Source: Shewanella canadensis (lineage in GTDB: Bacteria > Pseudomonadota > Gammaproteobacteria > Enterobacterales > Shewanellaceae). Taken from it: a stretch of DNA of 64,000 bases. Shown here one piece after another: positions 25,188 to 33,508 of the stretch. The stretch covers positions 93,271 to 157,270 of the forward strand of contig NZ_RXNU01000012.1 of assembly GCF_003966225.1 (NCBI RefSeq), given 5' to 3'. The translations under genes were made by a program, and so were the position numbers. How positions within the stretch are numbered: the stretch's first letter is position 1; each line of letters begins with the position of its first letter. The notes beneath the pieces were generated by a model, which had not been told where the DNA came from, searched no databases, and worked only from the letters and a program-made list of their open reading frames with translations.

Positions 25188-26981
25188 GTGCCAAATCGAT
25201 GGGATAACAATCATGACTATCATTCATTTTCCAACGTAGATGAAGTTAGAGTTCGACACCTTGCTCTCACACTCGATGTCGATTTTCACGCTAAGCAGTT
25301 ATCGGGTATCGCCGAACTCTACCTGGAATTTATCGATAAATCCTGTCGAGAACTTTGGTTGGATCTACGCGAACTATCGATTACTAAGGTGGTGGATGAT
25401 AATGAAGATCTGTTAACCTTTAACATAGACGCAGAGGACCCTGTTTTAGGGCAAAGGCTTAATATTTCGTTAAAGTCGACGACCAGCAGAGTCAAGGTTC
25501 ACTATCTGACTTCCCCTGGTGCACAAGGTTTACAATGGCTGACGCCGGAGCAAACCAGCGGTAAAAAACTGCCATTTCTGTTTAGCCAATCTCAGCCGAT
25601 TAATGCCAGAAGTTGGATCCCACTGCAAGATAGCCCTAAGGCCCGAATAACCTTCGAAGCCAGTGTTACCGTGCCACTTGGTATGCGCGCCGTTATGAGT
25701 GCGATGAACGATGCCGATGCGGATTTTAACGGGCTGTTTACCTTCTCGATGGAGAAGGCGATGCCGACTCACTTGTTAGCGATAGCGGTGGGAGAGCTTG
25801 CCTTTGGAAAAATAGGAGGGAGAACCGGTGTTTATGCCGAGCCGGAAGTGCTAGCCGCTGCAGTAAGAGAGTTTGAAGACACCGAGCAGATGGTTGAAAT
25901 TGCCGAATCCTTACTTGGACCCTATCCCTGGGGCCGATATGACATGATTGTATTGCCACCCAGCTTTCCGTTTGGGGGAATGGAGAACCCACGATTGGCA
26001 TTTATCACTCCGACCTTAATAGCGGGCGATAAGAGTTTAGTTTCCACCGTTGCCCATGAGTTGGCACATTCATGGACCGGAAACTTAGTCAGCAACGCCA
26101 CCTGGCGAGATCTGTGGTTGAACGAAGGCTTTACGACTTATTTCACTAACCGGATAGTCGAGGCGGTATTTGGTAAAGAGCAGGCTGAGCTAGAAGTGGT
26201 CATAGAGTATGGCCGCTTGAAAGAGGAGTTGGCGACAACAGAGTTTGATGCTCAAAACCTCCCCGCGAATGTGCAGACGCAAGATCCCAATGATGCCTTC
26301 AATCGTTTTACCTATGACAAGGCGTCCATGTTTGTTCACGATCTAGAGAAACGGCTAGGTAGAGCAGCATTCGACAAGTTTCTCTATCACTATGTTCAGC
26401 ATTTCGCATTTCAGGCGATAACGACCGAAGTGTTTGTTGAATACGCCAGAGAGACATTGTTGGTCCAACACGACGATAAAATTACCGAGGCTGAGCTGTT
26501 AGAGTGGATCTATGGTTGTGGTATGCCTCCGTGTTTTACACCTCCTCAATCCGATAGTCTTGATAAGGTCGATGACGCGCTTTCAATGTGGTTGAAAGGG
26601 GCTAGCGCCGAATCATTAGCGACGCAGAGTTGGCGTGTACACCATTGGCAATACTTCCTGAATAGCTTACCGGAAGTATTACAGCAGGCTCAGTTGATGG
26701 AATTAGATGACTGCTTCAAGCTGACAGAGTCTACCAATGCTGAAATCGCATGTGACTGGTTCCGTGTGGCGATTCGAAACCATTATGACCCGGTCCTACC
26801 GGCATTGACTGAGTACTTAATCCGTATCGGGCGAGGTAAGTTTGTCAGACCCCTGTTCTCTGAACTTCAGGTGGCTGGCTACGATACAGACATTAAAGAG
26901 ATTTATGCGAAAGCCAGAGAGGGTTACCACCCATCTATCGTCGTTCAACTGGATAAGAGTTTAAAGTTCCCCTCATCATGA
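25188..26981 (+). CDS. M1 family aminopeptidase (LTA4 hydrolase-like)
   Basis: A 597-residue enzyme without signal peptide. The exopeptidase motif GGMEN (in FPFGGMENPRLAF), the zinc motif HELAHSW (H290, E291, H294) and the third ligand in LNEGFTTYF are all present. The C-terminal 150 residues form the helical domain of leukotriene A4 hydrolase/aminopeptidase B proteins. It should release N-terminal residues from peptides in the cytosol. A good ribosome-binding site (AAAGGAAGAACC) precedes an in-frame GTG at 25188; the following residues PNRWDNNHDYHSFSN belong to the family. Monocistronic. Confidence 0.9.
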   Translation: MPNRWDNNHDYHSFSNVDEVRVRHLALTLDVDFHAKQLSGIAELYLEFIDKSCRELWLDLRELSITKVVDDNEDLLTFNIDAEDPVLGQRLNISLKSTTSRVKVHYLTSPGAQGLQWLTPEQTSGKKLPFLFSQSQPINARSWIPLQDSPKARITFEASVTVPLGMRAVMSAMNDADADFNGLFTFSMEKAMPTHLLAIAVGELAFGKIGGRTGVYAEPEVLAAAVREFEDTEQMVEIAESLLGPYPWGRYDMIVLPPSFPFGGMENPRLAFITPTLIAGDKSLVSTVAHELAHSWTGNLVSNATWRDLWLNEGFTTYFTNRIVEAVFGKEQAELEVVIEYGRLKEELATTEFDAQNLPANVQTQDPNDAFNRFTYDKASMFVHDLEKRLGRAAFDKFLYHYVQHFAFQAITTEVFVEYARETLLVQHDDKITEAELLEWIYGCGMPPCFTPPQSDSLDKVDDALSMWLKGASAESLATQSWRVHHWQYFLNSLPEVLQQAQLMELDDCFKLTESTNAEIACDWFRVAIRNHYDPVLPALTEYLIRIGRGKFVRPLFSELQVAGYDTDIKEIYAKAREGYHPSIVVQLDKSLKFPSS

Positions 26982-27040
26982 AAAACAGATCGTCATGAAA
27001 AAATAGGTCGTCATGAATAGTACTCGTCATGAATAGTACA
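26973..27040 (+). repeat. short tandem repeat TCGTCATGAA over the M1 gene end
   Basis: Four imperfect copies of TC(G/A)TCATGAA(A/T)... at 16-18-bp steps. The first contains the stop codon of the M1 peptidase gene; the last two (TCGTCATGAATAGTAC) are identical. Confidence 0.75.
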
Positions 27041-27129
27041 GTGCGGCTGTTCAGCTTGGTAAGGTGACGTTATCGGCGCGGATAGACCGCCTGTTTCGTG
27101 AAGCATAGGCTTTACAGTTTCAAACAGGC

Positions 27130-27321
27130 AAAAAAAATGGCATCCATTTTCTCTATCGAGGTGGGATGCCATAACATTCTTAATAAGAATCAGTATCTGG
27201 AATCGTTAAGCAATTAGCGCTAGCAGTTTACTTAACTCTTCCTACGGGTACTCAGTTGAGACCCTAATGGGAGGTGATGAACCATGATGAAAACATTAAC
27301 ATGTAACACTTAACTCGCTAC
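27130..27321 (-). ncRNA. candidate sigma-E-type small RNA, unit 4
   Basis: About 190 nt, minus strand. Promoter at 27328-27355, segment GUUCAUCACCUCCC (which contains AUCACCUCC, the anti-Shine-Dalgarno sequence of 16S rRNA), a hairpin GUUAAG / CUUAAC with CUAGCG in its loop, and a terminator stem TGGCATCC / GGATGCCA (27138-27171) plus U8. The stems differ in sequence from units 1-3 but pair equally well. No gene lies downstream before the convergent M1 gene. Confidence 0.58.
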
Positions 27322-27327
27322 ATATAC

Positions 27328-27355
27328 TCAGAGTGTCACTACGGGGAAAAGTTCA
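27328..27355 (-). promoter_or_regulatory. sigma-E-type promoter of small RNA unit 4
   Basis: Minus strand TGAACTT, 16 bp, TCTGA; the flanking ACTCTGAGTATATG is identical to units 1 and 2, while the spacer sequence differs. Confidence 0.6.
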
Positions 27356-27426
27356 AATCAGGTCATAAATAGTTAAAAAATATTTTTGAATCGATAAATA
27401 TTTTTCGCCATCATTTTGGTGAAGAC

Positions 27427-27530
27427 AAAAAAAGGGCAACCATCTGGCTGCCTGATGATCTCGAAAGATCAAGGGGACCGCGCTAGAAGTCCCGGGAGAA
27501 TGATGAACAAGAAAAAGCATTTCGCTGTTC
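27427..27530 (-). ncRNA. candidate sigma-E-type small RNA, unit 5
   Basis: The shortest unit, about 104 nt, minus strand. Promoter 27537-27564. The segment GUUCAUCAUUCUCCC has 10 bases exactly complementary to the porin start AAUGAUGAAC at 18169-18178. Then comes a hairpin GGGAC / GUCCC with CUAGCG in its loop, a GAUCU-UUCG-AGAUC tetraloop hairpin and a terminator stem GGCAGCCA / TGGTTGCC (27435-27452) plus U7. It lies downstream of gpx on the same strand, but has its own promoter. Confidence 0.58.
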
Positions 27531-27536
27531 ATATAT

Positions 27537-27564
27537 TTTGATGCTCCGGGGACGTAAAAGTTCA
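27537..27564 (-). promoter_or_regulatory. sigma-E-type promoter of small RNA unit 5
   Basis: Minus strand TTTGAACTT, 16 bp, TCAAA; the spacer is unrelated to that of the other units, so the conserved boxes are probably under selection. Confidence 0.6.
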
Positions 27565-27841
27565 AAAAACAACCAAACTTTTTTGTGTTTTTTTCAATTT
27601 TTTTTTATCTTGTTGTTTATTTTAACCTGAACTAGGGTTAACGAATTAAGTAACTAATTGATAATTAAGGTACCTTAAGATATAGGTATGGCATTCTCGA
27701 ACAATTGTCTCAGTTCAGATAACCCAGTGACGCAATTTAGGTGATTATCAAGGCGTTTATGTGAGTCAATAACGAGTTATTGAGAGCAAAAACAACGTAG
27801 ATAGGTGCTTAAATGGCGTTATTGGGCGACATGGCTTAACC

Positions 27842-28336
27842 CTAGTTCAGGTTATTTAGTAAACTAATTATTCTTTTTTCTATCGAATCGGGTTTAGTGG
27901 TTGAGGCGTACCGTTCGAGTACCGCTCCGTTTGCATCGATTAAGAATTTAGTAAAATTCCATTTGATCCCTTCACTGCCCAATACGCCTTTAGCCGATGA
28001 CTTCAGATATTGATAGAGCGGGTGTGCCCCTTCGCCATTGACCTCTATTTTTTCAAACAGTGGAAAACTGACTCCGAAGTTCAGCTCACAAAAAGATTGA
28101 ATTTGATCTTCACTACCGCTTTCTTGTTCACCGAATTGATTACAGGGAAAACCCAGTACGACGAAATTGTCTGGTCCATACTTTTCGTAGAGCTCCTGCA
28201 GGCCTTTGTATTGAGGCGTGAAACCACAGGCACTGGCGGTATTCACTATGAGTAGCACCTTGCCTTTGAATTGAGAAAGCGAGACTGCTTCTCCCTGAAT
28301 ATCCTTGACCGAAAAATCATAAATGGATGTCGTCAT
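27842..28336 (-). CDS. glutathione peroxidase family protein
   Basis: A 164-residue thiol peroxidase. The peroxidatic cysteine is C37 in NTASACGFTPQY, with the Gln of FPCNQFGEQE and the Trp-Asn of KWNFTKFLID completing the catalytic set. This is the cysteine (not selenocysteine) form, which in bacteria (BtuE type) often uses thioredoxin to reduce hydrogen or lipid peroxides. No signal peptide, hence cytosolic. AGGGA lies 6 bases before the ATG, inside the last copy of a 14-bp tandem repeat that forms the leader. Confidence 0.92.
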   Translation of the reverse strand: MTTSIYDFSVKDIQGEAVSLSQFKGKVLLIVNTASACGFTPQYKGLQELYEKYGPDNFVVLGFPCNQFGEQESGSEDQIQSFCELNFGVSFPLFEKIEVNGEGAHPLYQYLKSSAKGVLGSEGIKWNFTKFLIDANGAVLERYASTTKPDSIEKRIISLLNNLN

Positions 28337-28346
28337 TTGTTTTTCC

Positions 28347-28386
28347 CTATCTGTTATTCCTTATCTGTTATTCCTTATCTGTTTTA
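28347..28386 (-). repeat. 14-bp tandem repeat in the gpx leader
   Basis: Three copies of (T/C)TATCTGTTATTCC-type sequence end about 10 bases before the gpx start codon. A change in copy number would alter the region around the ribosome-binding site. Confidence 0.8.
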
Positions 28387-28645
28387 TTGAATATAACAAC
28401 ATAATCAGTATTGCGCAACCAAGTTGCGCGCAACTCATTTTCCATGTTTAATCTCTTGGGACGCCGCGATACAGCTTGTCACATGAACTCCGGCTTTTGA
28501 TTGAATGTTGTCATCTAAACGTGGATGTGACCATTTAATTACTGCTTTGTTTGTATTTGACTTTATTTATCTTTTTAAAACAAAGAGATATTCTTTGGGT
28601 GGGGCGATTTTGATATTATTGTGAAAACGAAAAATTGAGATTTAT

Positions 28646-29185
28646 ATGAAATTTAAAATGTGGGGTTGCGCGCTCCTTCTATCCAGTGTTGCCATTACCG
28701 CTCATGCCAGTGATTTAAGTGTTGGCCTGAACGATAATGTGATCTCCACCGATCTTATCTTCGACCTTAACAAGCACTCCAATGCCTCTGTGGGTTATAT
28801 CTACTCTAACGATGGCGGTCACCTGGCCTCCGGTGCGATGCACATAGAGCACGATGCAGGCATACATCACTTTGAAATTGGTGCTAAATTCTCTTATGTT
28901 TGGGCAAAACACAGTGCAAATGGAAGTGTAGTGGGGATTGGCGGTCGCTACGCAATGGACCTAGGCTCAAATTTATCATTTCATGCCTCAGGCTATTATG
29001 CGCCAACGGTACTCTCTTTCGGTAGCGTCGATGGCCAGTACGAATTAGACAGCAAGGTGCAGTTCAAACTTAATCCGAATCTGGCGTTGTTTGCAGGTTA
29101 TAGAAATATTCGTTTCCAATATGACAATGCCTCAAACTCAACGTTTGATAGTGGTTTCTATCTCGGCGGGCAGGTGAGTTTCTAA
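28646..29185 (+). CDS. YfaZ-like outer-membrane protein
   Basis: A 179-residue protein with a signal peptide (LLLSSVAITAHA) and then alternating beta strands ending in GGQVSF, the C-terminal phenylalanine of a beta-barrel. DLSVGLNDNVISTDLIFDLNKHSNASVGYIYS and the AMHIEHDAGIHHFEIGAKF stretch resemble the YfaZ family of small barrels of unknown function. Gene alone, ATG at 28646. The low-complexity AT-rich region upstream is a probable promoter. Confidence 0.75.
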   Translation: MKFKMWGCALLLSSVAITAHASDLSVGLNDNVISTDLIFDLNKHSNASVGYIYSNDGGHLASGAMHIEHDAGIHHFEIGAKFSYVWAKHSANGSVVGIGGRYAMDLGSNLSFHASGYYAPTVLSFGSVDGQYELDSKVQFKLNPNLALFAGYRNIRFQYDNASNSTFDSGFYLGGQVSF

Positions 29186-29471
29186 GTTTGCTGCCGGGTA
29201 AGATTATCTATAAGGTCGCTCGGCTTTTTACTGTGTTATCGCGCCAATAAAGGGCCGGTAACACGTCTATCCCTTCTTCTCTTTGGCTGTTCCGGCATCT
29301 CAATTCCCCCATCCATATTTGAAACTCAGTAAATATTCCTGATTATGTTGCAAACCTTTAGTCGTATTAATAGAATTACTGTTTGTTGTGAACGTTTTGT
29401 ATCGGGGCTAGCTTCGGGGAGCCGGGAACAGCAACACCTATGTTGGCAAAAAATATGGAGGCTAATCGCAA

Positions 29472-31142
29472 ATGTTCCATAGAGCGTGTGTTTCATTATT
29501 TCTGTGCTTGAGCCTTATCGGGTGCAGTTTCGCTACCTTCGCGGCGCCCTCCCTGGACCAATCGTTTCTGTTTCGCGCCTCTCCCCATGAAAGTGCTCCC
29601 TCTAAGCACAGCGATGTGATGACGTGGTTGTCATCATTGGAAAAAGCCAACAAGATCAGTCTAACGGGTGGGAGTTATTGGTTAGCCATGCCAGTTTTGA
29701 TGTATGAAGCCGAGCCAGAGTGGGTGGTCAATGTTAGAAACTCAATCGTGGAGTCACTGGATTACTACGTTATCGGAGATGATGGCAGTTATCAAAAGGC
29801 ACACACTGGCTACGATGCACCCTATGAATTTCTGTTCGATTATGGTCGTAAAGTTGAATTGAATTATGGTGTGGAGTACTGGCTAATCGTTCGAATAGAG
29901 AGCCGCTACTTCTCCTCTGTCCCCAAGGTAGAGCTAAAATCATACGACGAACATAAGAGAAGTTCAGATCTGGAGGCGATGGCGGTGATCTTGTGCCTCG
30001 GCGGCCTCTTATTTATTGCTCTATATAATTTACTCATTTACACCTCAATTTTAGACCGTGCCTTTCTCTATTATGGCTTATATGTATTGGTCTACTTTGT
30101 GGGGTGGGGCTTAACTTTCCATATCCCGGCTCACTTAATGAGCTTTCATAACTTAGAGCTTCACCATCTGTTCTTTATCGGATTGCCGATTTTTAATATC
30201 CTATTTTATAAGCACTTTCTCCAGCTTCCTGAATATTCACCTAAGTTATGGTTTTTAAGTAAAGTGCTGCTGTGGGCCTGCGTGATTGCCTTGCCTACCA
30301 GTATCTTTCTGGTCTCTCATACGGCGCTTATCGCCTCAGTGTTAATCATGCTCTGGATCGTGCTTGCCATCACCTGTGGTAACGTTTGTCTGCTCAAAGG
30401 GTTTTCCCCAGCGCGTTATTTTATCTTTGCCTTTACCTGCCTGTTACTGCCGGCCGTGATTATCTTGCCCGGTAATCTGGGGCTCACTCCGGATTTTTTT
30501 GCGTACGCCGAGTTGGCCACCTTAGTGGGCGGCACCGCCGATGCCCTGCTTTTATCATTGGCGCTGGCAAATAAGATAAAGTTACTCTCCGAAGAGCGGC
30601 AAACATACATAGAAACATTAGGAGAAGCCTGGGAAAAAGTGCGTCAAGATCAACTGACCGAACTACCGAATCGTCATGCGTTCGATGAATTTATGCAGTC
30701 TGAGGCACGACTAGGTAAAGATGCGAAGCAAACTCAACATCTGTTTTTATTAGATCTCGATGGCCTCCAGCAGGTCAATCACCAGCTTGGACATCAAGAG
30801 GGGGATTGTTTATTGCAGTATGCGGCTAAACAATTGACAGCGATCTGTGATGCGTTTGAAAGCACGAGTCTGTTTCGTATCGGAGGCGATAACTTTGTTA
30901 TTCTGGTATCGGTCGAACAGACTCCCGATATCGAAGCCCGGTTAGCTGAACTCTCAATAACTATCGAAAAAGAGGGCGGTAAAGATACCGGGCTCAGCTA
31001 TGGTTATGCCTTAAATCAGGATGCGAATGATGCCAGTGAGTGGTTGAGAACCGCAGATATGAATATGTATATTCGTAAGGCGGAAAAACGTCGACTCAAG
31101 CATAGCCAAAGCAGAACGATTCCAATGGATTCTCTGGTATAG
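29472..31142 (+). CDS. 7TM sensor GGDEF protein with degenerate signature
   Basis: A 556-residue protein. Signal peptide, a periplasmic 7TMR-DISMED2-like domain (about 40-170, WLAMPVLMYEAEPEWVV...), seven transmembrane helices (about 175-365) and a C-terminal GGDEF domain starting QLTELPNRHAFDEFM. The domain keeps LFLLDLDGLQQVNHQLGHQEGD for metal and GTP, but the signature is GGDNF (471-475) instead of GGDEF or GGEEF. The catalytic glutamate is thus replaced by Asn, and cyclase activity is doubtful; it may bind GTP as a receptor. The extracellular domain probably binds a carbohydrate-like ligand. Confidence 0.85.
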   Translation: MFHRACVSLFLCLSLIGCSFATFAAPSLDQSFLFRASPHESAPSKHSDVMTWLSSLEKANKISLTGGSYWLAMPVLMYEAEPEWVVNVRNSIVESLDYYVIGDDGSYQKAHTGYDAPYEFLFDYGRKVELNYGVEYWLIVRIESRYFSSVPKVELKSYDEHKRSSDLEAMAVILCLGGLLFIALYNLLIYTSILDRAFLYYGLYVLVYFVGWGLTFHIPAHLMSFHNLELHHLFFIGLPIFNILFYKHFLQLPEYSPKLWFLSKVLLWACVIALPTSIFLVSHTALIASVLIMLWIVLAITCGNVCLLKGFSPARYFIFAFTCLLLPAVIILPGNLGLTPDFFAYAELATLVGGTADALLLSLALANKIKLLSEERQTYIETLGEAWEKVRQDQLTELPNRHAFDEFMQSEARLGKDAKQTQHLFLLDLDGLQQVNHQLGHQEGDCLLQYAAKQLTAICDAFESTSLFRIGGDNFVILVSVEQTPDIEARLAELSITIEKEGGKDTGLSYGYALNQDANDASEWLRTADMNMYIRKAEKRRLKHSQSRTIPMDSLV

Positions 31143-31197
31143 CGCTTCGAGCCTGTGCCTATGTCAATGCTTAGCCTTAAGCCGCCAGCTCTCCTTT

Positions 31198-31368
31198 TTA
31201 CTGCCACTTTTGCTCTTGATGCTCGCCTTCGAGCCCCTCGAAGTACTGACGCTTCTGAACTGCTTCTTGCCTGCGTCTGTGCTTATTTTGCTTAGTTCTC
31301 TGTTTACCTTGACTATTTTCGTCTTCATTCTCCCTGAGTGAATAACTCTTTTCATAGAAGCTTGTCAT
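31198..31368 (-). CDS. small charged hypothetical protein
   Basis: 56 residues beginning MTSFYEKSYSLREN, extremely rich in K, R, E and Q, with no hydrophobic segment. I chose the ATG at 31368 because GGAG lies 6 bases upstream. I do not recognise it; the composition suggests an RNA- or ribosome-associated small protein, but this is only impression. The IS3 element is inserted 32 bases upstream of the start and may have cut off its promoter. The overlapping frame 31164-31355 is less convincing. Confidence 0.4.
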   Translation of the reverse strand: MTSFYEKSYSLRENEDENSQGKQRTKQNKHRRRQEAVQKRQYFEGLEGEHQEQKWQ

Positions 31369-31472
31369 ATTCATCTCCAATTAAAGCTGCGACCAATAGA
31401 ATGTGTAACCCTCCCCTAAAATAGTCCCATGCATAATTAGAGTTCTCCCGGTACACTGAAATCTCAAGGAGA

Positions 31473-31745
31473 ATGATAATGAAGAAATCACGCTATACCG
31501 AAACTCAGATAATTAAGATCCTGAAAGAAGTAGAAGGTGGTCGTCTGATCAAGGAAGTCAGCCGGGAATATGGTATTTCAGAGGCTACCTATTACAACTG
31601 GAAGAGTAAGTTCGGTGGTATGGAAGCCTCAGACATTAAACGCTTACGCGAGCTTGAAGATGAAAATCGACGCTTAAAACAGATGTTTGCAGACATCAGT
31701 TTGGAACATAAGATCCTCAAAGATCTCGTCGAAAAAAAGCTCTGA
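31473..31745 (+). CDS. IS3-family transposase OrfA
   Basis: 90 residues: helix-turn-helix of the transposase_8 type (RYTETQIIKILKEVEGGRLIKEVSREYGISEATYYNWKSK) that binds the terminal repeats, then a leucine-zipper-like helix (LRELEDENRRLKQMFADISLEHKILKDLV) for dimerisation. It ends just after the slippery sequence A AAA AAG, at which -1 frameshifting would produce the OrfAB transposase. Confidence 0.93.
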   Translation: MIMKKSRYTETQIIKILKEVEGGRLIKEVSREYGISEATYYNWKSKFGGMEASDIKRLRELEDENRRLKQMFADISLEHKILKDLVEKKL

Positions 31746-31777
31746 AGCCAGCGGTTAGGCGCGAACTGGTTGATTAT

Positions 31778-32590
31778 GTGCTCAATGTACATCAAACCAG
31801 TATTCGTCTTGCCTGCCGCGTTGTTGGCATCAGTCCATCGGTATACCGCTATCAGCCTGATAAGTGCCGGGATGACCCCGTTATTGCAGCGCTTCAGGAG
31901 CATGCCGAAAAATATCCGGCATACGGGTTTGGCAAGCTGTTTAAAGTCCTTAGACGCAAGGGAAAGTCATGGAACCATAAACGTGTTTACCGCGTGTATT
32001 GCGAGCTTAAATTGAACTTCCGACGTAAGGGCAAGAAGCGCCTGCCTAATCGCAATCCCGCACCGTTAGCGGTTCCTGAGGCAATGAATCAATGTTGGTC
32101 GATGGACTTTATGTGTGACAGTTTACACTGCGGGCATCGCTTCCGAACGTTTAATGTCATTGATGATTTTAACCGGGAAATATTGGCTATCGAAGTCGAT
32201 TTAAGCCTCCCGGCCCAACGCGTTATCAGAGTGCTAGAGCGGATTATTGCCTGGCGTGGTATGCCACAAAAGCTGCGGATGGATAATGGTCCGGAGTTTA
32301 TCTCTCTGGCTTTAGCTGATTGGGCGGAGCTCAACCGAGTTCAACTGGAGCACATCAAACCGGGAAAACCGACACAGAACTCGTATATCGAGCGATTTAA
32401 TCGCACATATCGAACAGAAGTTTTGGACATGTATCTGTTTAAAAGTCTCAGGGAGGTACGTGAAATTACAGATAATTGGATGAATGAATATAACGAAGAG
32501 CGGCCACATGATTCACTTGGAGATCTAACTCCGTGGGAATATTTGGCGAGCAAGAAACAGGGAGGAAACTCTACTTTTAAGTGGAACTAA
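31778..32590 (+). CDS. IS3-family transposase OrfB (DDE integrase)
   Basis: 270 residues from the GTG at 31778; the frame is open back to the slippery site at 31733-31739, and the active protein is expected as a -1 frameshift fusion with OrfA. N-terminal HTH_21-like part (EKYPAYGFGKLFKVLRRKGKSWNHKRVYRVY), then the rve integrase core with the three acids in WSMDFM, MDNGPEF and YIERFNRTYRTEVLD. It ends with the typical ERPHDSLGDLTPWEY. Confidence 0.93.
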   Translation: MLNVHQTSIRLACRVVGISPSVYRYQPDKCRDDPVIAALQEHAEKYPAYGFGKLFKVLRRKGKSWNHKRVYRVYCELKLNFRRKGKKRLPNRNPAPLAVPEAMNQCWSMDFMCDSLHCGHRFRTFNVIDDFNREILAIEVDLSLPAQRVIRVLERIIAWRGMPQKLRMDNGPEFISLALADWAELNRVQLEHIKPGKPTQNSYIERFNRTYRTEVLDMYLFKSLREVREITDNWMNEYNEERPHDSLGDLTPWEYLASKKQGGNSTFKWN

Positions 32591-32668
32591 AATAGGGAGG
32601 TTTACAAATGTATCGCTGTCCTTTTCTCATTTCTGTGTTGATTTGTTTTCTGAGGGAGTAACCGTGAG

Positions 32669-32735
32669 TTCAACAACGCGCCTTGAATTCAAAAATCAGA
32701 GAGGCTCTGAATGGAGCATTCTTCAATGAAGAGTG
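32669..32735 (+). repeat. dispersed intergenic repeat, copy 2
   Basis: TTCAACAACGCGCCTTGAAT ... GAGGCTCTGAA ... GAAGAGTGG, homologous to 5350-5420 with the variable middle part shortened. Confidence 0.55.
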
Positions 32736-32820
32736 GCAATTATTTTATTGCTCAGTATTACAGGGCAAATGACTCTGTAAATAGGAGGTTGTAAAAGCAG
32801 CTATTGGGATTTCATATTAC

Positions 32821-32886
32821 TAAACAAGAGCTAAACAAGAGCTAAACAAGAGCTAAACAAGAGCTAAACAAGAGCTAAACGAGAGA
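32821..32886 (+). repeat. 11-bp tandem repeat (TAAACAAGAGC)
   Basis: Five exact copies of TAAACAAGAGC and a sixth diverged one (TAAACGAGAGA). The period equals about one turn of the double helix. It ends 110 bases before the DUF924-like gene. Confidence 0.9.
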
Positions 32887-32996
32887 TAAATTTTTGTGAA
32901 CTCATCCCCATCTAGACTAAAGTCCAACATCTTAGTGCTTGCTGTGAATGATACTCTCGATTTTTATGACTGTATTGTTGAAGTGAGTGGTGCGAA

Positions 32997-33449
32997 ATGG
33001 AGCAGTTTCTAAAACAGTGGTTTACAGAGTATGAAAAGGGCGAGGGAGTGGAGGCTAAGTCGCTTTCGACTCAAGTTCAATCAGAGTGGGGTACGCTTTT
33101 AGAGAAGGCCAAACAGGGGAAACTCAATGATTGGCAGAGAACACCACCCGGACGAATGTCACTTATTCTTTTGATGGGGCCGGTTGCTCATCTGTTAGCC
33201 GATACCGACGTGCATACTCTGCATGGCAAGGCCAGAGAGTTATGCCTGAAAGGTGTCGATCTGGGCTTTGATACCCAATTGGAACCTGTTCAACGTCGTT
33301 GCTTTTATGATCCACTCTTTTACTCGACCATAGCGGAAGATCGCCAGTTATTGATACGCTTACTCGAGGGGATGCAATCACAAGTCGAGGCACCGGAAAA
33401 ACCTGTATGGTCGAACTGGTATGCTCAGGCTTCATCTTTAAACTCTTGA
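32997..33449 (+). CDS. DUF924-like protein, shortened
   Basis: A 150-residue protein. LNDWQRTPPGRMSLILLMGPVAHLLADT and the later CLKGVDLGFDTQLEPVQRRCFYDPLFYS follow the DUF924 pattern (…TPxGRLALIILLDQFPRN… and …YxPLMHSE…), but the protein is about 40 residues shorter than usual and the DQFPRN and HSE motifs are changed to GPVAHLL and YSTIAED. DUF924 proteins are helical, TPR-like and of unknown function. Start at the ATG of 32997; the ribosome-binding site is poor. Confidence 0.6.
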   Translation: MEQFLKQWFTEYEKGEGVEAKSLSTQVQSEWGTLLEKAKQGKLNDWQRTPPGRMSLILLMGPVAHLLADTDVHTLHGKARELCLKGVDLGFDTQLEPVQRRCFYDPLFYSTIAEDRQLLIRLLEGMQSQVEAPEKPVWSNWYAQASSLNS

Positions 33450-33508
33450 CGTTAAAAGTGCCAGTAAGCTTTTCTGGAGTGCTTGAGGGCTACCTGCTTT
33501 CAAGCGCT

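Larger units (their letters stand above)
31404..32606 (+). mobile_element. complete IS3-family insertion sequence
   Basis: 1203 bp. The ends are related inverted repeats: TGTAACCCTCCCCTAAAATA on the left and, reversed, TGTAAACCTCCCTATTTTAG on the right. It is flanked by the direct repeat AATG (31400-31403 and 32607-32610), the target duplication. Two frames, orfA and orfB, overlap with a -1 slippery heptamer A-AAA-AAG at 31733-31739. Everything is intact, so it may be active. The transposase type resembles the IS407 group. Confidence 0.92.
32607..32996. other. 390-bp gap with two repeats
   Basis: Right flank of the IS, the dispersed repeat copy 2 (32669-32735), and an 11-bp tandem repeat (32821-32886). 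Nothing else recognised; the promoter of the next gene must lie in 32890-32996. Confidence 0.5.

Noticed and set aside
29395..29471. c-di-GMP riboswitch before the GGDEF gene
   Set aside because: GC-rich sequence invites the idea, but the conserved GEMM cores are absent.
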